A DNA stretch of 64,000 bases. Source: Oscarella lobularis. Taxonomy: Eukaryota > Porifera > Homoscleromorpha > Homosclerophorida > Oscarellidae. Location of the stretch: assembly GCF_947507565.1 (NCBI RefSeq), contig NC_089185.1, positions 1 through 64,000 of the forward strand, read 5' to 3'. The notes under the pieces are model-generated. The model saw only the letters and a list, made by a program, of their open reading frames with translations. It was not told the origin of the DNA and made no database searches. Made by a program: the position numbers and the translations under genes. Positions 11,225-22,666 of the stretch are shown one piece after another (position 1 is the stretch's first letter; each line of letters starts with the position of its first letter).

Positions 11225-11682
11225 TTGTTTATCGCTAGCGTTTGTTTATTGAAGGACATCCGGGCTTGCAACTACGTAGCCTTCCCCCACCCGCGATTCT
11301 TTTTCTTTTCTATTTTGGACTTCTAGTGAGCACCAAATAGTCAGCATTTGGTGCTCACTTGAGTAAGATTTCCGCGTTCATAGCCCAAATGACTTCAATT
11401 TTAGCCATTTGCTCGTACGATTTCTACCGTGCGCTAGCACACTTGGCGGCCATGTGACGTATGACGTAGAATCATGATCCACGTGATTTCACTCTGCACA
11501 ACCATTGGTTCCCGCGTTTTTTTGTACGAAACGGTCGAACCGAAAAACTTGCCCAGCTTGCCCGGCGGGCGTGTCCACGATCTCGATTTTGATTGGCTCT
11601 TGCTGCGCATACGTCATTCTAATCCGGGTTGCAATTCGCCGGTTTCAGTCATTCTCGGCCGAACTTTCTACGAGCAGGCTCC
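11225..11682. promoter_or_regulatory. divergent promoter region with a 14-bp hairpin
   Basis: This 458-base gap separates LRRC72 (minus) from the GC-rich first exon near 11683 (plus). It contains a perfect inverted repeat (arms 11325-11338 and 11346-11359, AGTGAGCACCAAAT, 7-base loop). It also has two CRE-like half sites (TGACGTATGACGTA, 11455-11468) and a CACGTG E-box near 11480. A shared promoter is likely; binding of specific factors is inference. Confidence 0.4.
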
Positions 11683-13876
11683 ATGTCTGCCATGATCGCG
11701 TTTTTCGTTCGTCGTCGTCTTCGGGGCGGCCGAGAAAGGCATCTGCCGCGAGGCGGAACCTTCGACAATCAAAACGGGCGGGGATTTCGGCGTCTTCCGG
11801 TAAGCACGAACGATCGCGCAATTTCATTCACGAATGCAATCGCGCCTTTTTCTGCAGAAACTCCCCGCGATCCTTCGCGAAGGGTCGCGCCCCGAAGCGA
11901 CGAAGCCAGCGCAGCGCGATCGCACGCCGGTAAGTGATCTGCGACGCCGTTTTCGCGTTTCCGCGCGATCGATCGATTTTTTTTTCTTTCAGATCGTTGC
12001 GCCTCGGCGCGCGATGACGTGCTCGAACGGGATTGCACAGCGCGGCGCCTCCGCTCGCCGGTAAGAACTGAATCCGCGCGATTTCCGTTTTCTCGACCGC
12101 GTGATTCACGTTTTTTAGAAAAGCGACGGCGGTCCCCCTTCAAAGCCGAGCAAACCGGCCGATCTTCGGGCCGCGCGACATCCATGAAGGTAAGCAACGC
12201 CTCCACTTCACACATCTCTATTGTTCTATATAATGTGTCATAGATGGACATGGAAACATCTGTCGACATTGATCTCATCTGTGACGTCAGCAGCCAACAT
12301 CCGGGCCTCGCCCACGTAGAAGGTAATGGCGTCACAACGCATAATTAATCAATTCGTTAATTATTGCTCTTTAGGCTGTTACGACGACGATGACGACGAC
12401 ATGATGACGACACCGGCAATGACGACACCGATGGAGGCCGGCCATAGCAAAGATGGCCTGACACTACCGACGAGGCAGAAGATCCAGGTTCGTACTTTCC
12501 TTGGGCCCCGTGTGGAGTAGGCGCGCTCATAAGGGCGGAGAGTCCTCTTACTGCACCCAAGCGGATTGAACGTTTTGCCACTGTTCCCTCTTTGAGCCAG
12601 ACGGAACATGTACACTGACAGCGACCTAGGGGGTGGGAGGGAGGGTTTGAAGTGGGGCAGTGGCATCTCAGCAAGAAGCTTGTATTGTGTGCATGTACGA
12701 GGGCCTAGACGGGGACAACAAAAAGCTTAGTGTAATGACCATCCAATGCATCGTGCCGTTTTGCAACTACGATAGACAAAGCATTACGTTCATGCGGGGC
12801 TCCGTAGACCGCCATGCATTAGGGTTTAGGGCGGCTGTCAGTAGGTAGGGCGGTTCCCAAAGTAGATAGGTTGTAGCTCCTTCCCCAACGTGCTTAGCTG
12901 GCAGCCACCACGTTAGACCATTTCAGTGGATTTCTGAGGTAATCTAGGTTGATTTAGAATATAGGATAACTATCTAGGTCAATGGATTTGGAGGTACTCT
13001 AGGTTCATTTTTAGAATATAGGATAAATATTTAGGTCAATGGATTTGGAGGTACTTTAGGTTGATTTTTAGAATGAATGTAGGCTTGATTAACTAATTAA
13101 ATTTAGGTCAATGGAGTAGTAGGTAATCTAGGTTGATTTAGAATGTAGGCTTGATTAATTAGTTAATTAAATTTAGGTCAATGGAGTAGTAGGTAATTTA
13201 GGGATCAATTCATTCATATTCTGTAGCTAATCCGTTCTTTAGCATCATTGTAATTACAGTACTGTAGAGTAAACAATGTAGATAATATCTCCTTGATGTA
13301 CGTTTGTAAGCATTTTTTGGTTTTTAGAAACCGAAAAGAGGCCTTGAACGTGGGGCATTGGGCTCAGTACATAGATACACACAGTGAAGGAGCAGGTATT
13401 CATTTTGACACGTTGATGTACATCTGTAAGCATTTTTTGGTTTAGAAACAGAAGAGAGGAAAAAGACGAGGAGCTTGGAAATAGTTTGAAGCTGGCTTTA
13501 GTAACAAGTGGGCACGGAGGGAGGAGGTATACATTTTGCCATGATTGTGAATATTTGTATACAGTTTCTTCGTTCTAGAAACAGAAGAAGAAGAAGGCCT
13601 TCGAAGTAGAAACGGACACCCACTGACTGAAAGAGGAGGTATTTATTTTATTTCACATATTGATGTATATTTATTTCTATACGCTTTCTTTGTTTTAGAA
13701 ACAAAAGAAGAAGGCTTTGAGGAGATGAACCCACACAGCATGCAGCGAAGAAAGAGGTATTCATCATTTTGGCATATCGATGAATATTTCTAAGTATTTC
13801 TTTTTTGTTTTAGAAGCAGAACAGAAGAGAGAAAATGAAAGATCAAGAAGATTGCATGCAAATTGAAACTGCGTAG
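11683..13876 (+). CDS. small unrecognised gene with five tandem terminal exons
   Basis: A chain of short exons with good GT-AG sites: A 11683-11799, B 11858-11929, C 11993-12060, D 12119-12189, E 12244-12322, F 12373-12487. A long intron follows, then five repeated exons: 13328-13395, 13446-13526, 13579-13638, 13699-13756 and 13814-13876. In D-E-F the frame from ATG 12184 is open. It encodes an acidic protein (MKMDMETSVDIDLI, then a run of six Asp, then LTLPTRQKIQ) and leaves F in phase 0. Each of the five final exons, entered in phase 0, starts with a basic K-(P/Q)-(K/N)-(R/K) motif and reaches its own stop after 9-20 residues. A-B-C-D in the other frame encode an Arg-rich ORF that stops in E. 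Splicing B directly to E would be in frame. No family is recognised. Exons A-C may be leader or alternative coding exons. Confidence 0.5.
12925..13201 (+). repeat. minisatellite, ~4-5 copies of a ~55-63 bp unit
   Basis: Units share the words TAGGTTGATTTAGAAT, TTTAGGTCAATGGA and GTAGGTAAT or GGAGGTACT. The last two copies are almost identical to each other. The array lies in the long intron before the tandem terminal exons and carries many TAG-GT words. Confidence 0.8.
13288..13876 (+). repeat. tandem exon-intron duplication (five units)
   Basis: Each ~115-125 bp unit has an intron beginning GTAT(T/A)CATTTT or GTATTTATTT, a middle like TTGATGTA(C/T)AT, a tail TTTTGTTTTAG or TTTTTGGTTTAG, and an exon that begins AAACAGAAGA or a close variant. 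The similarity spans intron as well as exon, so the array arose by unequal tandem duplication. Confidence 0.8.
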
Positions 13877-14141
13877 CGTAGACTCTTGCATGCAGGTGGA
13901 TGGGGAAATAAAGGAGGGCAGGGGAAAGAGGGTTGGGAAATATAAAGGAGGGGGGGCTCTGCGCATCCTCGCGTCTCGTCTCGCGTACTTCGTCTCGTCT
14001 CGCGTACTTCCTCTCGCGTACTTCTCGCGTACGGCGCCTTCCCTCTCTCTTCCGTAATAGACTTACGATGCGTCGTAACAATAACGAGTTCAGGTTTTCA
14101 CGCGTTCAGGTGCACGCTCGTCGTCTCTAGGCCCCAAAACG

Positions 14142-17008
14142 ATGGCTCAGAGTTCGCGTATGGGCCAATCGTCTCTCATGCCGCCTCCTCCGCCCCCGTC
14201 CTCATCGTCGTCATCTTCAAGCGGACTTTTATCGCCAGCGACGTCGATTTCAAGCAACGCGACGGGAAGCGGTCGAACGAAGGTCGCCCTCAAACCGGGG
14301 CACAGTCTAATGGATTGGATTCGATTGGGAAAGAGCAGCGGCACAGATTTGACGGGTGTCGGTGGTCCGGGACATTTTGGCCAAGTGACGGAAGCCGAAC
14401 TGGCGAAACATCAAAGGGAAAACGACGTTTGGATAGCAATTCGAGGCAAGACCGACTCGATACATAAGTAAATCCTTTCGCTATTTTTACCATAAAAGGA
14501 AGAGTGTATAACATTACGCGCTATCTCGATTTCCATCCCGGAGGCGTGCCGGAGATAATGAGAGGCGCGGGACGGGACGGAACGAATTTGTTTACAGAGG
14601 TGAAGGTCGCGTGCCGGCGGCGCCGAAACAAACGATTCGTTTTTTTAGATTCATAAATGGGTTAATGTTGAGTCGATGTTGGCGACTTGCTACGTCGGTC
14701 CTCTTGTCATTGACACGGAAAGAAAGAGGAAATCGCCGGGAGGTCAGAACCGCCTCCACTAAAAAGCATCATAAATTAATTAATTAATTAATTAAGGGCA
14801 TACACAGCAGCTCACCGTACCATCTCTTGTCGTTTCTTCTATACCAAGTTCAAATGTTCCTAAGAAAGTGCAGCAAGTAGCAGCCAATAGTGCAGATGCT
14901 GCGGAATCTGATGGTCGTTGCTCAGTTTCAATAATTTTCGCTCCTATTTCTCGTTTTAGTTGGGCAAAAATCGTGGAAGCGATTGCGAACGTTTTTTCGT
15001 TCTTTTGGCGCCATGCGAAGGAAGTCATTTCCCGGAAGTATAAATCCCATTCAAATAACCCTAATTGCATGTTATGTGCTCCACCTTCTAGCGGAACGCG
15101 ACGATAAGAAACGATGCAAAGACACAGTTCCCGCCACTCTCGACAGCGGAATGGGCCAACGATTGTCGCCGCCGTCGTCGTCGTCATCGCAACGCCGATC
15201 CACATTTCCAACAATAACTACGTCGTCGCCGCCTGATGAAAATCGTCCAACAAAACCTAGGCAAGTGAAAGCGGCGTTGTCTTAACGATAGCTTACGGGG
15301 TTTTAGCTATACGTGGGATCAGACTGACGACGATGTGACGTTGAAGATAGCAACTGACTACGGGGTATGTGGGTTTTCCATGAACGCGGGCGCCGGTCTC
15401 TTTTATTCTCCGCCGTTTTAGTCGTTGTCCATCGACGACGTGCTCCTTGAAGTGCGAACTAACGTCGTCACATGTGCCGCCGCCGGCGAAGAAGAAGAGA
15501 AGCAATCGACGGTCATCACATGCGTTCTGTTTCTAGGGAAAATGGTCTACGAATTGAGTGGAGGTACACGACATTGACACCCGTCTCCGCCATCCAAAAA
15601 TCGAAGTTTTCTCGTATAGAATTATGTGACGGCGTTTCAAATACAAAAAGTGAGAAAGCGCAGTCGAAGACGGCATTACGTTACGTTTCCTCTCTTTTTA
15701 CTCTAGTTTCGATCGACGACAAAAAAGCCGCTCATATCGTTTTAACGAAAACGAAAAGTGGAAAGGAATGGACGGCGTTGCACAACGGTGCCGCCGCCGC
15801 CGCCGCCGCGCCGCTCGACGAACACTTTGGCAAAAGAAGAAGCAGACGTAAGTGATTTGCATCCTTAACGCAATTCAATACATCCCAAAGTTGAATTCAT
15901 TTCACGTTCATCGGCTGGCTTCTCTTTATACTAGTACCAAAATATCGCACGTGCACGGTGCGCGACATCGAAGTGGCCACACACGACGTTAAACTCTTTC
16001 ACGTCGAATTACCGCCGCTCTGTCACATGGTCGTTCCGACGGGACACCACGTCTATCTTCGTTGCAACATCGAAGGTATAAAAATCATTATTTATTTATT
16101 TATTTATTTATTTATTATATGCGGATGTTTTCCAGGAGTCGAAGTGACTCGACCCTATACGCCCGTCGCCGAAATGGACGGAGATTGTGGCTACATCAAC
16201 GGGCGATCTTTTCTTCTACTCGTTAAAATTTACTCGCAGGGCACGATGACTCAATATTTGAATACGCTCCAAAAGGGTTGGGTTCGACGACGGCACGTGA
16301 CGTCGTCGTATCTGTTTATTTTTATAGGAAGTCAATTGGACGTAAGCGATCCTGATGGAACGTTTAGTGAGAGCGTACTAGATGGTGCTTTGTCTTTGTG
16401 TCTTGTCGGCGCCGGAACAGGTGAGGGGACGGCGAGACGCCGGCCGGCCGGCTATCTCTCTTTATTTTTGCTCTCAAAGGGTTCACTCCGATGGCGAAGC
16501 TTATTCGTCGGTTTTTTGAAGGAAACAATGATCCTTTGAGGTTCGTTTCCGTGGAAGCGTCGACCCTGCATGGGAAATGTTTATTTAAAAGGTCGGTCAA
16601 GTTGATTTGCGCTAATAAAACAACAGGTGATCGGCTATGGAGAGACAGATTGGAGCGAATGGAAGCGAGCGTTCGAGGAAGGTAGAACAATCACACAAAA
16701 GCGGCGCGTAACAGTAGAAAATTCCTTTTTTTTCTATGAGGCTCCAAGTAAAAGATATTTTATCTGCCGCTGCATCTGACGAATGGTCTGGTCTTCGTGG
16801 ACGCGTTTCCAAAGATCTCTTGGAGGAATTCTTTCCTCCGCCTACTGCAGACGGAATATTCATTTGTTTCTGCGGAAATATGCCGTTCAATGCGATGATG
16901 CGAAGGTGAGTCACTCGGCTCTAGTTATGACGTCAAAAAACATTTTTTTCTACTAGACATATGAAGCAGCTGGGCTATAGCGAGTCTCAATATCATTTGT
17001 TTAATTAG
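14142..17008 (+). CDS. CYB5R4: cytochrome b5 reductase 4 (b5 + CS + FAD/NADH reductase)
   Basis: Starts at ATG 14142 after a Ser/Pro-rich leader and ends with TAG at 17006-17008. A cytochrome b5 domain comes first (VWIAIRG, then [13 protein letters not shown] with the haem His, then LFTEIHKWV with the second haem His). A CS/p23-like segment follows ([12 protein letters not shown], then [10 protein letters not shown]). The reductase comes last: FAD motif [16 protein letters not shown], the nucleotide-binding [27 protein letters not shown] and the C-terminal [12 protein letters not shown]. This domain order is unique to CYB5R4/NCB5OR, a soluble NAD(P)H haem reductase linked to ER redox and lipid desaturation. 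About 14 exons. Two introns have GC donors (14446-14498 and 15261-15306); with them the frame and the family motifs join exactly. One intron (about 14741-15088) is much longer than the others and carries long open frames. Confidence 0.93.
16086..16116 (+). repeat. (TTTA)n microsatellite in a CYB5R4 intron
   Basis: A run of about seven TTTA/ATTT units lies in the intron between the exons ending at 16075 and starting at 16136. Confidence 0.8.
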
Positions 17009-17211
17009 AACTAATGAAGCGCCATATGGTCCGAGATTTAACAAAATCAATTTACAAATGAGGATCTGTAGCGCGCGTTGCATGTTATTTATTCGTTTCC
17101 TCGTTCTCCCTTTCTTCTCCCACTCCATTCGATCGCGAGAACGAATCATCATTTCGAATCGAGCTCGCGGTAGCGTCTGCTGCGAGCAACGTGCGTGATT
17201 TGAGCTCGAAA

Positions 17212-20200
17212 ATGCCCCTCGCACGAAGAAGACCCCCCACGAAAGAAGCCGAACGCCTTCGTCTAAAGCAAATCATCGCAGAATGGAACGCAAGTCGCCT
17301 CGACATGTTCGCAATCAGCGATCCGAGCGAAGTAAACGACCGATCGCATAGAAAAGAAGGGCGTTTTCCTCCCTTATTTTCTATTCTTCTCTTTTTCTCT
17401 CGACAAGGATCTCGACTTTCACGGCGTCATGCGCTTTTTCTTCCAAGATCATCGTGCTAAAGTGTCGACCAAGTGCTTACGCGTCTCGAGCACGGCAACC
17501 GTGCAGCAAGTCGTGCACGCTCTCATCGAACGTTTTCGTCCCGACATGAAAATGTTGAGCGCACCGTCATTTAGTCTTTTCGAAGTCCATTCAAACGGAG
17601 GTTCGATACATAGAGTCTACTCTTCTTGGGGGCGAGTGGGTGGAGAGGAGAGGGGGGCGTAGGCATCGCGATGCACCCCACGTCGCGATCCTTTCTCTTT
17701 TTAGATGAACGACGCTTGTCGCCTGCTGAGAAACCCTTACTCGTTCAGCTCAATTGGCTCAAAGACGATCGCGAAGGACGTTTCTTACTCAAACGCGATT
17801 CGGAGCGTCGCATCGGATTCGCCGCCGCCGCCGCCGCCGCCGCCGAAATTCAATCAAACGGCGGCGGCGACGACGTCGAACGACCGATCGTCAAGCGACG
17901 AGTGAGCAGCAAAAAAGAACGAAAGGATAGTAAGAAAAATAAAGTGGGCGGAACCCCCGCTACGGCAACGAAAACAAATCGTCCGTCGTCGGTCGACGAT
18001 ACGGCAATTGGATTAATCACTTCCGAAACGGCTGCGGCGGCGACGGCGACGACAGCGACGGAAGGAGGCGGAGGTTCGGCCGCCGGGACTTTGTACGAAC
18101 AAGTGCCGGAGACGTCACTAACGCGAAGTCTGTCGAACCCGGAAGCGGTAATGCGACGAAGACGCGAACAGAAATTCGAAAAGAAACTCGAATCGTTTAA
18201 AAGCAAAGCCGGAAGTGGCGGCCTTCTACGCATCTACGCCGAAAGCATCAAACCGGATGGACCCTATAAGACTCTCTTACTCTCCGTCAAAGATCGAGTC
18301 ACTTTCATTATCAAGGAATCGTTGAATAAATTCGGTTTGGGACGAGAAAACGTCGCTGATTATTGTCTCGTTATGTCGTCCATGTCAACGGTCGGAGCCA
18401 AGACCACGTGGCACGGCGGAATTGAACGAGTTCTCGAAGACAGAGAATGTCCATTGCAAATCAAACAGGAATGGTCTTCCACGAAATACGCCGAACCGAC
18501 TTTTCATCTAAGAAAACGTCCTTTTGTTCCTCGTACGCCCGTCGCCGCTTCGCCATCAAAAAAGACGACAACAACAATGACAATGACTGTAAATGGCGGC
18601 GGCGCCGGTTCTAGCCCATTCAGTCAAACGAGCGTCAACGAATCTCATTTACCGGTTGTCAGTGACGTTCCTTATTTAATCGAAGTGACGCCAGAAGGTC
18701 ACATGACGCCAGACGCAATAAAATTCAAATTACAGTCGAACAATGTTACGCAAGTGGGAAGCGAACGAGCGCGTACGGCGACCGGAGCGCCTGTCCTCAA
18801 TTTATCGCAGATGCTTTTGCCGTTCAACGACATTCAACCGCGTCATTGCAAATTGGCGAACATGAGCGGCGTCGTCACTCTCACGCCCCTATCGCCACAG
18901 GCTCAAACGTTCGTCGGCGGCGAACGAATTCACGAGACGACTCTCTTGCAAAATCGCTCCGTCATTGTCTTTGGAAAATCGCACGCGTTTATGTACATCG
19001 ATCCGCGCCAAGGACGTCTTATTTCCGCCACTAGCAATCCCCGTCCAGTGAACGGCGACGTTCAGTTTCCCCCGGAAAGAACGGCGAGTGACAGAACGGC
19101 GTCGAGTAGTCAAGGCGACGCTGCCGAAAGTACGACGACAAGTAGTAGCAGTCGGCCGGCGTCGGACCAAGCGGCGGCGACGGCAATTACGCGATTTGGA
19201 TCATTGAACCAACGGGAACCAATGAGAACTCCAGTGAAAGCGACGGCAGCGGCGGCGACGACGTCGTCACCAACAATGAAATTGAATTTCAAATCTCCAC
19301 CGCCTCTTTCGTCTGACGGGCGCGGTAGCGGCGGATTAGCGCTGAGAACAAGTTGGAGTGCAGATATTTCAGGAGAAAAGGTAAGAGACTAAAAAGAGAA
19401 AGGTTCATCCCGTAGAAAAGTTCTTTAGTCGACGTCTCGTCAAGCGTCTTTCTCTGGCTACGATCGAAAAGCGACTACACCCACTGGCGGCGCTCTTCGT
19501 CAATACACCAACACGGAGAATTTGAGCGCCGGCGATGTCGAAGGCGGCGGAAGTTCTATTCCGCCTGCCGTTGGTGTTCTCCGCAAGCGGAATTCGGGTC
19601 AACGACGATTATCGACGGGTTCCGATTCCGTTTTTCTCCTTTCGTCGGACGCAAGCAGTTGGAATTTGCCGGCGTTTCTTGCGTTTGGCGAGAAACACGA
19701 AGAAACGCTCTTGAATTATTTGAATACGTCGTCTCCCGGTGCAACGTTCAAATTAGGCCCAGCCTTTGCTGTCTACATGTGTGCGCGCTATCGAACTTCA
19801 CCTGGCTATTTGACGATGATGGGAAACAATCCTCGTGCAGCAACGGCGACGAATTTTCTCCAAAAAGTCGTGACAATCATGTGCGATTCAATTCAGGTAA
19901 GCACAAATCAATAAAAAGAAGTATAAGTGTTATTTTTTTTTTAGAAATCGGGTCTTGAATTTGGAGACGTCGCCTTCTGGTTAGCCAATTCTTCAGAACT
20001 ACTTCACTTTCTCACGTCAGATTCTTCATTCGATTCCCAAATCGACGACGACATTCGCGTTCGACTCGAACGTCTCGTTCACGACGCATTCAAAGCGCTC
20101 GTTCTATCAACCCAACGTCAACTTCAAGTGGGCGGCCTCTCCGCTTTTCTCGCCAACGACGACAGCGATGACGACGACGATGAAGACGTCGATCGACCGA

Positions 20201-22597
20201 GCGACATAACAGTCGTCGTTTCCAACGACGCCGGCCGACCGACGTGGTTCAAACCTTCGTGGTCGTCGCAACGACGTCGTCAAAACGACGACAACGAGCC
20301 GCCGCCGACAGTTGGCGATTTTCTCTGTACACTATCGGCTGTTGTCGCAATTTTGCGTTGCTGCCGTCTGAACGCCGCGCTGACGAGTCAACTGTTCTCA
20401 CACGCTTTTCATTTCGTCAACGCGTGGCTCTTTAACAAACTCGTCATGGAACCGCGTCTGCGTCTGTGCAATCGTCGTTGGGGTCGGCGCATCGAGCGTC
20501 GTTTGACACGCGTCCACGCCTGGGCCCAGCGACAGGGTCTCGAATTAGCAGCCGAAAGTCGCATGGCTAGAATAAGACAGGTATCTAAATAATCGATCTG
20601 GAAAATTAACATTTGTTCCTTCTTTCTTAGGCTTGTTTGCTGCTACAAGCGTCCAAGAGTCGTCCCGAAGACGTTTCGGCAATCGCATCGACTTGCTTCA
20701 AATTGAATTCCATTCAATTGCGCACCATTCTCCACCTCTACTCGCCCACCGCCGACGAAGCGGACGTCAATCGCGGTCTCGCCGACGGCGTCGTCGCCGT
20801 CGCCGAACGCACCGCCGACGAATTGACAAAAAACGACGGCGGAAAAGTGCGACTCGACGAAGAGTATCGACTTTCGTCGCCTTTCGTTATTCCGGACGAC
20901 GGTTACACGAGCGACGTCGTCACAGGAATGCCGGCAGGATTAGCCGACTATCTCGAGCCGGCCTGTCGTCAAGGTATAATATTCTCGCCTCTCCTTGCCG
21001 TACCATGCGGTCGTCTGGGAACGATCTTACCCTCCCTTTCGCTAACGATCATCGTTATCGCGTTCCGACCGTGCTTTGCGTCTGCTTTTAGGCTTATGCA
21101 AATTAACGGTTTATTCGACGTCGTCCGGCACCTGGGCTCCGCGGAATCGTGGCGGCGGCGGCGGCGGCAGCGCTCGTAAAATCGTTTCTCAAATTGTTGA
21201 AGAGGTAAGCATGCTTCAGATTTTTTTTCCATCGTCACACAATTCACGTCGTTTCCCTAAGGTCTTTGGTTCGCCTTTACCGTCGTCACCAGCAATCAAA
21301 ACCGACACGGTTGTAGCGAGAACAGCGTCAGATAGTGCATATCCTCCACAGCGCCAAGGAGAGACAATTGAAGTGTCTTTGATGAAAGGCGAAAGCGGAC
21401 TTGGAGTGAGCATCATAGGAGGAAAGGTCGGTCAATCGCCGCCTAAAAAAAATTCGTACGTACACTACTACGTCTTCAGAGTTCCGCCGGCGAGTGGGGT
21501 ATTTACGTCAAATCAATTGTGCGTGGTGGAACGGCTGACAAAGTGAGTCTCGCTCGCTCTCCTTCGCGCGTGCTCGCATGACGACCTCCTGCTTTTTTTT
21601 CCTTCAGGATGGACGTCTGGAGTCCGGCGATCAGCTCGTTCAAGTTGACAATTACAGCCTGCTCAATGTCACGCAGGAACAGTGAGAATCTTCCTTGAGA
21701 ATCGACCATCTCCGCATGATACCTTACCTTACGCAGAGCGGCTCAAATTATGAAGAAAACGGACCCCATCGTTCGACTGCGAGTCGTCAAACGAGCTGCC
21801 TTACTCCACGGCATAGCAACCGCCGACGTTTCACCAGTTAGAAAAGGTTCAACTAAACCACCCTGTTCTTCTCTTTTTATTCTTTTTTTCTTTGAAGAAC
21901 GACCGGACAACGACGAAGCGGCATCTCGCAGCGATTTTGTCTATCGCCGGCATCGACGCAGCGACGAACCGCCGTCGAGAACAACGTCGAGAGCGAGTGA
22001 TGTTAATCGTTATAGCGTCGGTGGCGGCGGCGGTGAATTTTCGCCGTCGTCTCTCTCGGACGGTACGGCGGCGGCGGCGGCGGCGGCAGCGAGACCGCAG
22101 GTGGTGAAATGGCTCTATGAACAACAGCAACAGCGCGCCCAACATGCGGCGCAACGACAACGAGCGATTATGCGAAACGATTTAGACGAAGAGAAGCGAG
22201 TGGAGCGCGAAATGCGCGAGAAAGAAGAAGAGCATCGTACTCGAATGGAAAGACTGCGCAAGGAGCACGAAGCGCGACGAATCGTTCGACGACCGTCGGG
22301 CGGCACGGGCGATGAACGAGACGCGGCGAGACGCGAAGAACGACGATTGCGTGCCGAACGAGAATGGCGATTGATGCTGAACGCCGGTGGCGGCGGCGGC
22401 GGCGGCGGAAAGGACAACGAACGATTGCGGCGTCAACAGAGCGAGGAAGAACTGCGAAAACGAATTTTAGCTGACAGCCAATATCTAGAGAGACAGAAAC
22501 GCGGCGGCGGCGGAGGCGGCGAACAAAGTCGGTTAGACGAGCTGAGAGAAGAAACGGCAGAAAGAAACAGTCGCTTCGATCGACAGCAGGAAGACGT

Positions 22598-22666
<69 letters not shown>

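Noticed and set aside
11769-12335. 188-residue minus-strand frame across exons A-E of the small gene
   Set aside because: It crosses several well-formed plus-strand splice sites, is GC-driven and Arg/Ser-rich, and matches nothing recognisable.
13328-13876. CRISPR-like array interpretation of the tandem units
   Set aside because: Units are ~120 bp with splice signals and diverged copies, in a eukaryotic gene context; no direct repeat of constant length with unique spacers.
14446-14477. GT donor at 14468 for the first CYB5R4 intron
   Set aside because: It leaves the next exon out of frame and loses the conserved RGxVYN junction; the GC donor at 14446 restores both.
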